Below, piece after piece: positions 1 to 11,110 of a stretch of 64,000 nucleotides of DNA. The stretch's first letter is position 1; the number at the start of each line of letters is the position of its first letter. The stretch is from Ambrosia x helenae (taxonomy: Eukaryota; Streptophyta; Magnoliopsida; Asterales; Asteraceae): positions 92,283,084 through 92,347,083 of the forward strand of contig CM061231.1 in NCBI GenBank assembly GCA_030844895.1, in the 5' to 3' direction. Both the position numbers and the translations under genes were made by a program. The notes under the pieces are model-generated. The model had not been told where the DNA came from. It worked only from the letters and a program-made list of their open reading frames with translations, and searched no databases.

Positions 1-2
1 AC

Positions 3-221
3 AGCAAATCTGCCATTAGCATCATTCAAAATCCGGTACAGTTCTCAAAAACCAAACATATTGAGATCAGGTACCATTTCATAAGAGATTGCTATGAAAA
101 AGGCAAGATTGAGGTGAAGCATGTTGCAACAGCTAATCAAATAGCTGACATCTTCACTAAGCCCCTTGACACATCAACATTTCAGAAGTTAGTATCCATG
201 CTTGGAATGCTAAATTTGTAA
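3..221 (+). CDS. Ty1/copia polyprotein, RNase H C-terminus (partial)
   Basis: This is reading frame 3 from the window edge to a TAA at 219-221, 72 residues plus stop. It shows the conserved end of copia RNase H: SKSAI, then KTKHIEIRYHFIRD, then VATANQIADIFTKPLD, then a short LGMLN tail. RNase H degrades the RNA strand of the RNA-DNA hybrid during reverse transcription inside the retrotransposon particle. No lesion is visible in this piece. The remainder of the polyprotein (gag, protease, integrase, reverse transcriptase) is upstream of the window, so I cannot say whether the whole pol is intact. Assignment to Ty1/copia is secure; assignment to the SIRE lineage rests on the env-like ORF that follows. 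Confidence 0.9.
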   Translation, partial: SKSAISIIQNPVQFSKTKHIEIRYHFIRDCYEKGKIEVKHVATANQIADIFTKPLDTSTFQKLVSMLGMLNL

Positions 222-920
222 GTGTTTACTTTATTTTTTTTTAAACTTATATGCATATCAGTTAGAATCCAAGTTAACACTTGATTCTACCCAACTCTAC
301 ATCAAACTTCTACATCAATCACTACTGTTATGCATAAAACATCAAAATTTTTTTTTCTTTTTCCATCCTTGATTCCATCCTGTTTACCTTTTCCTTCTTT
401 TTTCTGGTTTTCACTTACAAAAGACAAAAGTCTGAAACAAAACTTCTGAAAAACAAAAAGAGAACTACTGATTAAACAAAAATCAGTATGAGAGAAACTA
501 CTGATGAACAAAAATCATCAGTATGGGGATAATTTTCTGAAAAAGTGTGTAACTTCTGATAAAATAACCTTCAGAAGTTATGAATAAAGTATTTATAAAA
601 ACATTTCTCATCAGATGTTAAAACTACTGAAGAGAAAATGGGAACTACTGATGAAGTAATCCTTCATCAGCAGTTTAAGTCAAAAGGGCAAATCTGACTT
701 TTCCCATCATCAGAGGTTTGACCTAATCAGTTTAAAACCTCTGATAAAAAGATTTTTAACCAAAGGCGGTTTTAAAACTTCTAATAAAGAAGATTCAAGC
801 GGTTAAAACTTCTAATAAATACCTTTTCTACACACTTATCCTTTCAAACTCAAAATATCCCTCCTTCTCTCTCAATAACCTATACCTGCAAATCCACTGT
901 TCGATCAAAACCCAAACCAC
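222..920 (+). repeat. Spacer rich in CTTCTGATGA / TCATCAGAAG motifs
   Basis: This 0.7 kb AT-rich stretch between the pol stop and the env-like ORF has no gene. From about 430 to 800 it repeats a short near-palindromic motif in both orientations (ACTTCTGAT, AACTACTGATGA, CATCAGTA, TTCAGAAGTT, ATCAGATGTTA). The same motif recurs in the LTR at 4550-4740, inside the ORF around 3090-3200, and in the LTR of the second SIRE-like copy near 57000-57150. It may be an element-specific cis signal or RNA-structure region; its role is unknown. Confidence 0.6.
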
Positions 921-3900
921 ATGGCTCTAGTTCTAAAACAGGGACACAATCAAGGGGCCTTTCTTGAAAAACAAGAAGGCTGGTCCCAATACGATGAGAT
1001 CATTGATATTGTCGTCAAATCACAATATTTTACTGCTCTCACAATAAACCCACCAATTCACACTGAAACTCTGAATGAGTTCTGGGCAAATGCTGAGACG
1101 GTTACAATGGGTGATGAGGTCATTTCCCTCAACTCAAGAATAAAAGGGAAACAACTGACCATCACACCGGCCACACTGGCAACAAGACTGGGTCTGGATG
1201 ATGTAACTGCCCCTGACCATGTTGCTAACACTGATATTCATCTAACCATGACAGAGTGTGGTTATCAAGGTACTCTCTCCCATGCTACAATATTCAAAAA
1301 ATATTTTGAACCAAAATACAAGCTTTTGTTTCATTATATTATTATGTGTTTGAGTCCAAAAACAGGGTCTTATGACCAGATGCCCTCCACTTTTCAACCA
1401 ATATTTCATTCCATTGTGAATGAAACTAAATTCAGGGCATCAAAACTATTTTTCAATGAGTTGGTGTTACATCACAATAATACCAAGAAAAAGTTTTTGT
1501 TATACCCAAGGTTCATTATGCAATGCATAATAGGGGAACTGGGTAATGAGGTGCTTGTGGGAAAAATTTCAACTTTAAATCCTTTAACATCACAAGCATA
1601 CTCAAGGCATAACAAACCGGCTGCCTGGCCAGAAGATGATCAGGGAGAACAACAACAAGTCCCCCTGAAACCCACATCTTCCAAACTCACCCCACCAAAA
1701 GCCAAAAAGCCCAAGCCAACAAAAACTGCACCCCACCAACCCAAAAGAAAAGCTGTTCAGGAGGTTGAGATGCCTGAACATGCTCATGAGCATTCTGCTC
1801 TTCAAATAGATGAGACTGAAACACCCTCTCAGTCTCATCCATCTCAAACCCCACCAAGAGCACCCATAACCATTCTATTCAAAAGAAAAAGACTTAGAAA
1901 AACATATGAAACACACTCTTCTTTTGAAACTGCTGAACAACAACTTTCACCACCTATTGCCCAAACTACTGAACCAACCCCACAAATTTCTGAACAAGAG
2001 GCAATAGAAATTGCCAAACTTCTCTCTGGGCTAAAAGAGAATGTCCCATCTGATCATGTCAGTCCCCTACAACCACAACAAACAGGGGACATAACTACTA
2101 CATCAGACATGGATGTGGACATCTCTAGCCCTATCCCAAGAGATGAGGGTGGACCAGAGTCTTTAAGCCCAATTTTAGAGACTCTTGGGGCATCTGAGGC
2201 TGCTACTACTCAGTTACCACCCAGTGGTGGATCTGAGGATAGAAGTAACATAGCTAAGACCTCAGATGTGGCAACTACTGATGAAGGCTTAATGCCTGAA
2301 GTAGGAAATCCTCAGTACCAAGAAAAAGAGGTTCATGAGAGAACTGAGTTGGGCTCAGCTCATGATTTAACTGAGACAGTCCTCATTGAGGGCAACATCA
2401 GGGATTCAGATGATTCCATTAGTTTGGATGATGTTTCACACACTCAAACTACTGAATTGACGGCACTTTCTGAAGGTCCTGTTTCAGGGGTATCCAGGCT
2501 CAAGAAGCCAGTCACCTCTGCACAGGTTAAAGCCCACTCAATCCCTAAAACCCCTAGAGTGGCATCCTCTGTACAACATGAGGATCTCCCAAAAACACCC
2601 CCTTCACAACAAATGCCTACCCAATTCCCTTGGCAAACAAGCATAGACCTGAACCAGCTATGCAGCCCAGAGGGTCCCCTGTACCACATGATGAATACAC
2701 TCATCAGAAATCACTTCCAAACATATACAGCTGACTTGGAGCTGTCCATCAAGAATCAATTTGGAGTGATCATGACCAAGATGAATGATCTGTCCAACAA
2801 AATAGACTTCAACAGCAAACAGATTGCTCATCTTCAAGGACAATTCTTCCAGCCCTCTGCTTCAAGGGTTAAAATTGATGAATCCAAAAAGGGGGAGAAG
2901 ATCAGGGAACCTAAGGAGTCATTCCAAGCCAGGATAAGGGCAAGAGTGGCCATCCTTGAAAGAGATCAAAAAGATCATGCCAGGAAAGAAAAATTGGCCA
3001 AACAGTTTGGTGTCTCAATAGAAGAAATTGAAGCAGCAGAGAAAGAAGATGAGACCCAAACATCTGAAGAATCCGTAAGGCACAATGAAGAAACTTCTGA
3101 TGACAAAACTTCTGATGAAGAATCAGAAAGTACTGAAGACAATCCTTCAGTAGTTGACAAACCATCAGCAGTTGTCAGCACATCAGAAGTTAACACTTCC
3201 AAACCTCAAACAACTGAATCTTCCAGAACCACTGCTCCCATTCAACCAACATCTGATCCCATCAGGCCTACAACTGTTACAACAATGACTGTATTAAACC
3301 CTTCTCCTATCTCTCAATCAGCTGAACTATTAGAGAAGAGCTTAATTGCAGCCAACAAGAAGGCCAAAGAAGATCAGATCTGGAAATCTCTGGAAGAAAG
3401 GGATGATTTGGATTTAAGCCATGAAGAAAATCTTCAGGCTTATGCAGCTGAACTACAAAGGCAGGCTAGCCTTGATGAGATTGCTGAACAAGATAAAAGA
3501 CAACAACTGGTGTCTTACATTACCAAGAACAGCAAGACTAAAGCCTTTACACTCAAAGGACTCTCTATGCAAGAGCTGACAAGAAGAGCACAACTGCTTG
3601 CAGACAAAATGGCCACAAGCAAAGATGGAAAGGCCAAGAGAGCCCAGATAATAGAAGAGTTAGTAGCAGAAGGATATGGTTCAAAAGCCTCAGTATCCAA
3701 ATGGAAAGAAGAAAGACTGATGGATACTTATAGAAAATATTTGGCTGCCAAGACTGCAAATCCTGAGAAGTTTCAAACTGCTGATCCTTCAAGATCAGTA
3801 GTTAGAACTTCTGGTGCATCTAGAAGAACTGCTACTCAGAAGAAGAAGACAGAGGACAATGTCAAAACTGACTTCAAAATGGTACTACTTGAAGGAAGTT

Positions 3901-4424
3901 CAATAGTCCATTCAGATTTTGACATTGAGGAGAAACCTCTGTTAACACAATTCAGGGATCCTTCCACTTTTGCTTATCAAATACAAAAGACCATCAAAGA
4001 AAAGCTGCATACCAGAGTAGTGACTGAACACCATCTCCCAACTGTTCAGATGCCTGATATGCAACAACAACAAGGAAGAGAATCCCACCTGAGGCTATCT
4101 GAAACTGAAGACATCCAGCACTCAGGACCATCAACCCAAGGGACAAGTCTGGTTCCCTATTCTTCTGACTTCAACAAGTCAAAGATCCCTATCATCAGAT
4201 GGTCACTTACTGATAACAACTCAGTACTGTTGACAAGAAGAGACCTCTCAAGCAGGGCTTACAAGAAGATCAGTGATCTGAAGAAACTGTCAATACAAGA
4301 CCTGCTCACAATTCAACATCTAGAACCACAGAGAGGATCTCTATCTGATGGTCAGTTAAACCAGCTCAAGAACACCATGTACAAAGAGATATGGAAGATT
4401 GTTCAAGACAGAAGAAACACATAA
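921..4424 (+). CDS. env-like ORF of SIRE-type copia element (1167 aa)
   Basis: This uninterrupted 1167-codon ORF starts at the first ATG after the spacer and stops 41 bases before the LTR. Residues 1-225 form a compact domain with a hydrophobic LLFHYIIMCL segment near residue 133. Residues 240-280 are Pro/Lys-rich, 280-600 are acidic and Ser/Thr/Gln-rich, about 650-870 are highly charged and probably coiled-coil, and the C-terminal 300 residues recur in a second element at 57386-58370. There is no N-terminal signal peptide or convincing C-terminal membrane anchor. In SIRE elements an ORF in this position is called env-like, but a real envelope role is unproven, and structurally it looks more like a cytoplasmic or nuclear coiled-coil protein. 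The long open frame suggests recent insertion or selection. Confidence 0.8.
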   Translation: MALVLKQGHNQGAFLEKQEGWSQYDEIIDIVVKSQYFTALTINPPIHTETLNEFWANAETVTMGDEVISLNSRIKGKQLTITPATLATRLGLDDVTAPDHVANTDIHLTMTECGYQGTLSHATIFKKYFEPKYKLLFHYIIMCLSPKTGSYDQMPSTFQPIFHSIVNETKFRASKLFFNELVLHHNNTKKKFLLYPRFIMQCIIGELGNEVLVGKISTLNPLTSQAYSRHNKPAAWPEDDQGEQQQVPLKPTSSKLTPPKAKKPKPTKTAPHQPKRKAVQEVEMPEHAHEHSALQIDETETPSQSHPSQTPPRAPITILFKRKRLRKTYETHSSFETAEQQLSPPIAQTTEPTPQISEQEAIEIAKLLSGLKENVPSDHVSPLQPQQTGDITTTSDMDVDISSPIPRDEGGPESLSPILETLGASEAATTQLPPSGGSEDRSNIAKTSDVATTDEGLMPEVGNPQYQEKEVHERTELGSAHDLTETVLIEGNIRDSDDSISLDDVSHTQTTELTALSEGPVSGVSRLKKPVTSAQVKAHSIPKTPRVASSVQHEDLPKTPPSQQMPTQFPWQTSIDLNQLCSPEGPLYHMMNTLIRNHFQTYTADLELSIKNQFGVIMTKMNDLSNKIDFNSKQIAHLQGQFFQPSASRVKIDESKKGEKIREPKESFQARIRARVAILERDQKDHARKEKLAKQFGVSIEEIEAAEKEDETQTSEESVRHNEETSDDKTSDEESESTEDNPSVVDKPSAVVSTSEVNTSKPQTTESSRTTAPIQPTSDPIRPTTVTTMTVLNPSPISQSAELLEKSLIAANKKAKEDQIWKSLEERDDLDLSHEENLQAYAAELQRQASLDEIAEQDKRQQLVSYITKNSKTKAFTLKGLSMQELTRRAQLLADKMATSKDGKAKRAQIIEELVAEGYGSKASVSKWKEERLMDTYRKYLAAKTANPEKFQTADPSRSVVRTSGASRRTATQKKKTEDNVKTDFKMVLLEGSSIVHSDFDIEEKPLLTQFRDPSTFAYQIQKTIKEKLHTRVVTEHHLPTVQMPDMQQQQGRESHLRLSETEDIQHSGPSTQGTSLVPYSSDFNKSKIPIIRWSLTDNNSVLLTRRDLSSRAYKKISDLKKLSIQDLLTIQHLEPQRGSLSDGQLNQLKNTMYKEIWKIVQDRRNT

Positions 4425-4455
4425 GGAATTAGTAAGGTTTTGGCATCATCAATCC

Positions 4456-4464
4456 AGGGGGAGA
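4456..4464 (+). other. Polypurine tract of SIRE-type copia
   Basis: The purine run AGGGGGAGA ends two bases before the LTR TG, with a single T between. It primes plus-strand DNA synthesis. The same arrangement occurs on the minus strand at 57281-57288. Confidence 0.85.
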
Positions 4465-4465
4465 T

Positions 4466-5179
4466 TGTTAGGACAAAGAGGATTGGTGAAACCACTTTTG
4501 TAAACCTTAGTCTAATTCACTTCTGTCATTTTGGCTAAGTATAGAAGTACTGAAGAGAAGACAAGAAACTGCTGATTAGAAGATATGAGAAGTGCTGAAG
4601 TTGCAGAAGTTCTGAAGTCCAAACCAGACAAGTTCACTTCAGAAGTACTGAAGACAAAACTACTCTTCAGTAGTTTGTCCTTCATCAGCACTTAGCATCA
4701 GATATTTCCCACCGCCTTTTGCATCAGTAGTTTATTGTTTATTATTACTTTTTAGCTGTATTTGTTTCTTTCAATGTTGCAACTTGTGCAACTTGTTTCT
4801 GTTGTTTCTGTACTTGCTTTTTAAGCAAGATACATACATGTAAACGTCTATAAATAGGAGGCTTCAACCTTCTATTTTAGACATTGATTTTAATAGAAAA
4901 ATCCTTCAAACACTCTCATTGTTCTATTCCATTTCTGTATTTATTGTGAATCTGTCTAAGTATCTAATTCTTATTTACTACTTAGATTCATAATAAATAC
5001 TTTGTCATTTATTAGTTTCAAACATCAAGGGGGAGTAATAACTCTGCCTTAGTCTAAAAAGTGTTGCTTTAACTTATAACATTCCGCTGTGCTTATAATC
5101 TGATTTACAAGGACTTGCTAAACACTTAAGTGTCAAGATAGCAAGTTCTTACTTAGCAAAAGAGCAAACTGATCCAACA
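4466..5179 (+). repeat. 3' LTR of SIRE-type copia
   Basis: The LTR runs from TGTTAGGACAAAG just after the polypurine tract to GATCCAACA, 714 bp with TGTT/AACA termini. A TATA box lies at 4849-4856. The first half contains the ACTTCTGA/TCAGAAGT motif several times. The start matches the minus-strand LTR beginning TGTTTGGTCAAAG at 57279. Confidence 0.8.
4849..4856 (+). promoter_or_regulatory. TATA box in SIRE LTR
   Basis: TATAAATA followed by GGAGGC lies about 385 bp into the LTR, in the position expected for the U3 promoter of a plant LTR element. Confidence 0.65.
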
Positions 5180-5737
5180 CCCCACTCGACGGCGGGGCCG
5201 GGCGGGTGCATATTGTCTCTACCTATCGGGTTACCGAGGCATCGGTAGCCCAGTCATCTGGGCTGGCATCATCTTTTGGTTCATGTTTATTAATGGGTTC
5301 CCAACCGTAGTAGTAAAAACACTTAACGTCTAGCTAACGTTCTTATGACATAGTATTAACGGGAATGATCTTTGTGAACTTGTGACAACACTTTTATAAA
5401 AGAAAACCTGTGAACTCACCAGCATTATATGTTGACATTTTTGGCATGTTTTCTCAGGTCGCTAAGGTAGCAGTCAATGGGCTAGGCGCACGGAGTCATG
5501 CACAGCGTCTAATATTTTGAAGCATATTAAAACAATGTTTTGTAAACAATGATATGTCTTTTGGTTGTAAACAAGAATGCTTCCGCTGCTGGTTTACGGC
5601 TCAAAGCATGATATTTTGGTTTTAAATATATTTAGGAATGCATGTTTGTTGTATGTTTATTGTGATCGTTGACTGAGATCCTGGTGTGTCACGCGCCTCG
5701 CGGTAAAACCCCGCACGTGGAATTTGAGGGTGTGACA
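5180..5737 (+). repeat. Tekay-like gypsy LTR, 3' fragment
   Basis: The last 60 bases (GGTGTGTCACGCGCCTCGCG, then GTAAAACCCCGC, ending GGGTGTGACA) match the end of the 12489-15224 LTR almost base for base. Upstream, both share a GTGAACTCACCAG...GTTGACA...CAGGTCGCTA block. The 5' part is missing because the SIRE copia is inserted here. Confidence 0.75.
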
Positions 5738-8344
5738 ATAAGATTGTGTGATTATGGAAGTATAGGGTTCCTCACAACTATGGAGAGACTGTGACAGAGA
5801 TTGGGGTGCCATCCCTTCACTAAATCCCCAAATCACTCATGCGGTCCCAGATTTCAAACCCTAATCGAGTAATTGGTTTGGTAAGCTATCATAACCCTTA
5901 AATTTTTTCTCACTTGCATCTCTTTCTCATACTTTTTGTAAGTTACAACTTCTATTATCAATTTTCCTAAGTGTATGATTCAATTGTTGCTTCACACTGT
6001 TTTTGCTTCAAATATCGGGTTTAATATGTTAGTGTACTTGCTCAATAGTGAATATTTATATATTCGCAGATGAATTTGGTTTCTGATTTTGTGATGTGGC
6101 TTTTCATTATTCGTTCCGTCGATCAAAGTCATCTCAAATTCGGTGATGGCGAAGTAGCATATCAACAAGATAGTGAACCATAATAGCTCACGCACACCGG
6201 GTGAGAGAGATGGGGTGATATCCGGCCGTCTCTGGCGAGGCAAGGAAGCGTTTGGTGTTCACCTGCAATACAAAGAAGCCTTTGGTTGTCATTCAGGACC
6301 ACGGATGGTGGTGGTGTTGTTCCGCCGTGACGTTCTACGACGGTCGCGATAGTGTTTTTTTTTTGTGAGTATGTGGTAAACCTCTTTACTCTTTTATGCC
6401 ACGTTTTTTTAATCCAGATCATTATTTTGTTTGGTTTTTAAGCGTTGTAGACAAGAAGCTAGGGTTTCGGTGTAGGCTGAACAAGGTTCCGGTTCCCTGA
6501 ATCAGGTGTGCATGTGTTGATTCAGGTTCCTATGACCCTTAAATTGTATATATTTTTGTTTATATTTACAGATGATGTACATAGATAGAGACAAAACAAA
6601 GAAAAAGTAACCAGCTTACATATACGTGTTGTTGATACCCCACTTCCTTTTTCTTCTGTGATTGAGAGTTTAAATTTTTAGGGCGACATACAGAGGGTTC
6701 GGTGTCATCACCACCATCGGTTCACCTCCGTCTGCGAAACCCGAATCTCTGAGGTAACAAGTAACCTTCATCACTAACTCTATTTATACAAATTTTCATT
6801 AATCCTAGGGTCAAATAATATGTTTAGGATGCTCAATTTTTTATTTAAGTGCATTTATTGTTTAAAAGCTCTTGATGTGTGATGCACTTAATCTTATTTC
6901 ATAGATCTTAGGTTTGAATTTGATTATTGCACTTGATTTTGTTAATTTGTTATTTTAAGTGATTGGAATTTGTCGAGTATTAAGTATTGATCAGCTGGTG
7001 GAATTATAAACTGAAGTGGTTTTATTGTTTGTTAATTTGGTTTAACAATTGACGAAGATGTCAATGCCTTTAAGAAAGTGGTTGATGAGGGAATAGAAGA
7101 GGTTGCAGCAAGATCCTTTTGCTGGAATCAGTTGCTCCCTTATGATAACAATATTATGCTATGGAATGCAGTCATATTTGGGTATGTGGAAGTGTCTTTT
7201 GCTTTGTAGATAGTAATTTAGTACCTTACTTGGATTTAGGTGTTAGTTTTATGAGTAAGGGCATCTTAGCCATTTGAATTGATGGTGCATTTTGTAAGTC
7301 TGTTGTGTTTGGGGTGTTATCTTGTCGAGGTTAGTTTTAGTAAGGATGCACTGTCAGTGAATACAGTTTCTTAGTCTCAGTAGTCAGGTGAGGGAGAGGT
7401 AGTGTTGTTCAACATCTAAGGGAGTGAATAGTAGTTTTATTGATTTTAGTCCATCCAATAGTAGTTTTACAACAACTTTAAACTTGAAATGGAAAAATAA
7501 TGCGACATATCTACGACCACAGTTGATGGAAGAAACACGATCGCTTATTTTCTACAACGTATGTCCATGGCCGATACAGAAATCTCTAGTGCAATTCTAC
7601 CTTTTGGTGGCTCCGACTTTTCAAGTCAAACTGGTAATTTTCTATTCATAAAATATTTAAAATTTTATATTATAGTTTACTTATTTGTTTGGTAGGAAAA
7701 ACGACCTTCATTTACAAGGAAACATGGAAGCAATACTGGCTAAACTATTTTAATACTTTTATTGTTTACTTTTTCATCAGTGCAATAGTGTCTACTATGT
7801 TGTATTGCTTCACACTCATGAAAAAGGCTAATTGGTTTATTTATTGAATTAAGTAGACTTTGCAGTTGGTTGGAAAAATGATTTACTCAAGACTATTTGA
7901 GAATTCTCAGGAAAGAGCAAATGCCACCATGGGTCAGGGTTCACTGTACGTATGTTAACATTGTTTGGTGTTAATGGGAATATTTAGAGAGTGGTTGCCA
8001 TATTTGATATTCTTTAACGTTGTATACCTATCATTTATAAATCATACACTTCGTATCTCCATGTTAAAGTTGAACTCTTTTTGAAAATGGTAGAATACTA
8101 CTTTGGTGAAATGTATTTATACTATTGTATGTTGCGTTTTATTCATTGCAGGTTTCATCTTGGTTTCACTTGCAAATACACACAAAGCCAATCATGATAA
8201 GGTTATGAGTTTAAAACCCGTAATGTAAAACAGTCTAATACATGACCTGCGCATATCTATTATGATTAATTAAAACATGAGATTGAGTCACATACATGAA
8301 CGATTCGGTCTAGCGCGCCGCAACGCGCGCGGGTATAAAACTAG
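5738..8344 (+). mobile_element. Helitron-like element with possible captured exons, 3' end at 8344
   Basis: The right end has the plant Helitron signature: a GC-rich hairpin (GCGCG 8313-8317 / CGCGC 8324-8328), a short AT linker and a terminal CTAG (8341-8344) followed by T. The 5' end was not found and may have been lost against the LTR at 5737. The interior shows exon-like pieces followed by GT: near 5790-5880; 7040-7190, reading AFKKVVDEGIEEVAA; 7500-7630, reading FLQRMSMADTEISSAI; and 7880-7950, reading MIYSRLFENSQERANATM. I do not recognise the parent gene. Plant Helitrons often carry such fragments; no intact ORF remains. Confidence 0.5.
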
Positions 8345-8905
8345 TTCAGATTAATAAACATAGATTTACATATGCTAACAAATCCCTAATCGTATTATCA
8401 TCATCATGTTCATGTTACAAACCCTAGGTTTCTAACATAAATTCCCAGAATGGGTAAAAGTTTACGAAACATCAATAATCATTCATACCTCAATAAATCA
8501 TGTTCCAAAACAGTCCTAAATCATCTGAACATCATTCATATATCATTTCAACAAAACAAAACACATAGGAAAGTCACCAACATCATTAACACTTGGGTTT
8601 TTGTAAGAAAACTCATTATTTAGGTCTAAATCTAGTTTAGAAAGATGCTAGAAAGGTTTTTAGTTAAGAGAATTTATTAAGATCAGACCCGGAGACTTAG
8701 GGTTTAACAAAAATGCATAAAAATACATTAAAAAGGGTTTAGATGATTAGGACACCTTGAATCTTCACTTGATATTGACATAAAACTTGTTTTAGCTATA
8801 GGTTCCAAGAAATAAGGGAAAAACTCGTTTCTACAGGTAAGAGTTTGAGAGAGAGCACTTGGGGGCGAGTTAGGGTTTTGAAATGATGAAAATGAGGCAA
8901 AGAGA

Positions 8906-8915
8906 TATATTTATA
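8906..8915 (-). promoter_or_regulatory. TATA box of minus-strand LTR fragment
   Basis: TATAAATATA on the minus strand lies 7 bases downstream of the palindromic repeat cluster, in a typical U3 promoter arrangement. Confidence 0.45.
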
Positions 8916-8921
8916 CTTTGT

Positions 8922-9043
8922 TCTCATTCGTACCTTCTAGGGTACGAATGAGAATCCGGTTCTCTTATTCGTACCTTCTATGGTACGAATGAGGATCCAA
9001 ACCTCTCATTCATACCTTTTAGGGTACGAATGAGAATCCAAAT
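8922..9043 (-). repeat. Three tandem ~41-bp repeats, each a CATTCGTACC/GGTACGAATG palindrome
   Basis: Units start near 8922, 8961 and 9003. Each holds an inverted repeat CATTCGTACC / GGTACGAATG around a 6-base TTCTAG-like centre, followed by AGAATCC. The third copy is degraded (CATTCATACC). They sit directly upstream of the LTR TATA box in transcription order, as an enhancer would. Confidence 0.7.
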
Positions 9044-9679
9044 TTCTTATTTGAACCTACGACTGCCAATTTTTCATTTTAAGATATGATATAACACCTA
9101 GTCTCATAAACATGCATTCACAAGTTGTTAATCACTCATAGAACATATATACTTGATAAATTATCCTAATCGTGTAATTTCAATAATAACGGGACTCAAG
9201 ATTCGTGTGTATGTTATGTGTTTCTCCCATTGATTCCCCGAATCATTAAAGCATGGACATTACGTGAGTGTAAACCAACCCCGATGATTCACCGAATCAC
9301 TAAACCGACTCAACTAACCCAATTAAGTACGTTTTATGAATGTTTTCCTAGGGTAGACTTATGCATTGGATAAAAGTTATTAACCAGAGTTTGCCGGGTG
9401 TCACAATATATATCTATACTATCTTATAAAGCATTTTAGAATGACCTCTTAATTTTTAAGTAATACAATTATAAATGCTTAAAGTACAACACATAATGCA
9501 TGTAGTAAGTACTTTTTAAGGGCATTTATGTCTTTTCAAACATACTTGCACATATACCCCTTATTAGTTACAGTTTTTCCCCCTTATCTATCTATACTAT
9601 ATTATAATTTTATATAATACTTACATATTTGCCCCCATCAACTTTACTAAATTTCTGTTTATTTAAATACTAATTACGT

Positions 9680-10450
9680 TTTTACAACTATCCCCACGAT
9701 TTTTAAACGTTCATAACTTTTTCAACCGATAATATTTTCTTAATATTATTACACCGTATAAAAGAGCATTTTATTCTCTTTAATTTGAGTATAATATTGC
9801 TATAGTTTTTTAATTTTTAAAAAATTATATGTTAGGGTTAAGAAATAACCGCCACGAAAACAAAGGACAAAACGAAAACGAACTTTAATCATCTAAAATT
9901 TATTATAATACATTTTCCAATTATCTCTTAAAATTCAAGTTTTATAAGTATATTGTTTAGAGTACAAAACATAATGGAGATATTAACTACTTTTTTTGAG
10001 CAAAAATGTCTTTTAAAAAATACTTACACATGTGTCCCTCCATCTTTACTCAACTTTTGTTTATTTAAATAGTAATTATACTTTTGCACCCTTAATATAA
10101 TTAACCAACTACCTCCATGATTTTTAAAAGTCCATAACTTTTTTGTGCGTTAAGAGTTTCTTAATATTATTACACCATATAAACCAGCATTTTATTCTTT
10201 TTAATTTGAGTATAGTATTGGTGTAGTTTTTTATATAAAAAATGATATGATAGCTTTAAGTAATAACTGGAATGAAAACGAACCGAATTAGACGAAAAAT
10301 AATAGTTACATGTTTTCCTTTGTTTTAAGGAAACTACCCCCACGATTTTTAAACGGACATAATTTTTTCATACGTTAACTTTTAAAAAAAATATCATAAA
10401 AACGAGAATTTTATTCTCTTTGATTTGAGTATAGTAATGCTAATATTTTT
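9680..10450 (+). repeat. Three diverged copies of a ~130-bp AT-rich module
   Basis: Copies start near 9685, 10105 and 10330. Each reads in order CCCACGATTTTTAAACG, CATAACTTTTT, a TTAATATTATTACACC-type segment (best kept in the first two) and TTTATTCTCTTTAATTTGAG. A fourth relative lies at 30237-30335, outside this element. They look like internal sequence of a Helitron family. Confidence 0.6.
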
Positions 10451-11110
10451 TTATTTTAAAAAGTTTATGTATTATGTGATTTACCAGGCCGACTCGACCA
10501 TTTTAGGGGCCTATAACGAATTTTAAATTTGAGGCTCTTTTAGCATAACAGAGACCACAATAAAAATATGATATCATTGAAGGGATTGGGTATCAAATCC
10601 TCACGTGGATTGGCCTAACCCGTACAACGCAAGTCCCAAAAGTGACCGCTTGGGAGAGCATAATCACACATTTCTAAGGATCTCCTGCGTTAGGAAGCCC
10701 TGGGCGCAGACATCCGGAAACGTAACGCAAGCATTGTGCCTCTACAACCTAATGGCAGGGCGCGTAGTGTATCGTACGCGCGAAGCCAGAAAGTTACACG
10801 TGCAACATGGATGCCTGTACACGTTCTCCAATGATAGATTGCATGCCACGTCATCAGATATCTCCACCAACTACTTTTCCACATGATTAGACATAAGCTT
10901 AGGACACGTGGCCAATCAACAGACGACACGTGTCCCTTCCAGGACTACATTCGGCAATTAAGGCGGTATTGATTTCATTTCTATATTTAAGTATTTATTT
11001 CCTAATTATGATTACTAACTTGCATTAGGGTAGGGAGAACTAATCGGGCCTTGGCCCACTAGATTAGGGTTTAGTGATGTTGGCATATGTCACTTATAAG
11101 GGGGTCTTGA
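10451..11110 (+). other. Unassigned segment, possible LTR remnant
   Basis: This is more GC-rich than its surroundings and contains ACACGTGG and ACACGTGT G-box-like words at 10900-10935. There is no convincing coding sequence; a 93-codon frame at 10605-10886 has no recognisable domain. It may be part of an older LTR into which the truncated gypsy is joined. Confidence 0.3.

Larger units (their letters stand above)
1..5179 (+). mobile_element. SIRE-type Ty1/copia retrotransposon, 3' part
   Basis: The window opens inside a + strand copia element. In order it shows the last 72 residues of RNase H, a 0.7 kb spacer, a 1167-aa env-like ORF, a polypurine tract and a 714-bp LTR beginning TGTTAGGAC and ending CCAACA. 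A long extra ORF between pol and the 3' LTR is the hallmark of the SIRE/Maximus copia lineage. The 5' LTR, gag and most of pol lie before the window. The base after the LTR starts a Tekay-like LTR tail, so this element was inserted into an older gypsy LTR; the predicted 5-bp target duplication is CCCCA (5180-5184). Confidence 0.85.
8345..9405 (-). repeat. Minus-strand gypsy LTR fragment with promoter palindromes
   Basis: Read on the minus strand, this begins TGTGACACCCGGCAAAC at 9405, the same start as the Tekay-like LTRs elsewhere in the window. A minus-strand TATA box lies at 8906-8915, with three tandem palindromic repeats just upstream of it at 8922-9043. The other end is cut at the Helitron terminus (8344). 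No coding sequence is present. Confidence 0.5.

Noticed and set aside
10605..10886. 93-codon frame in the GC-richer segment
   Set aside because: No domain or conserved motif; an overlapping antisense frame of similar length exists, so it is likely chance.
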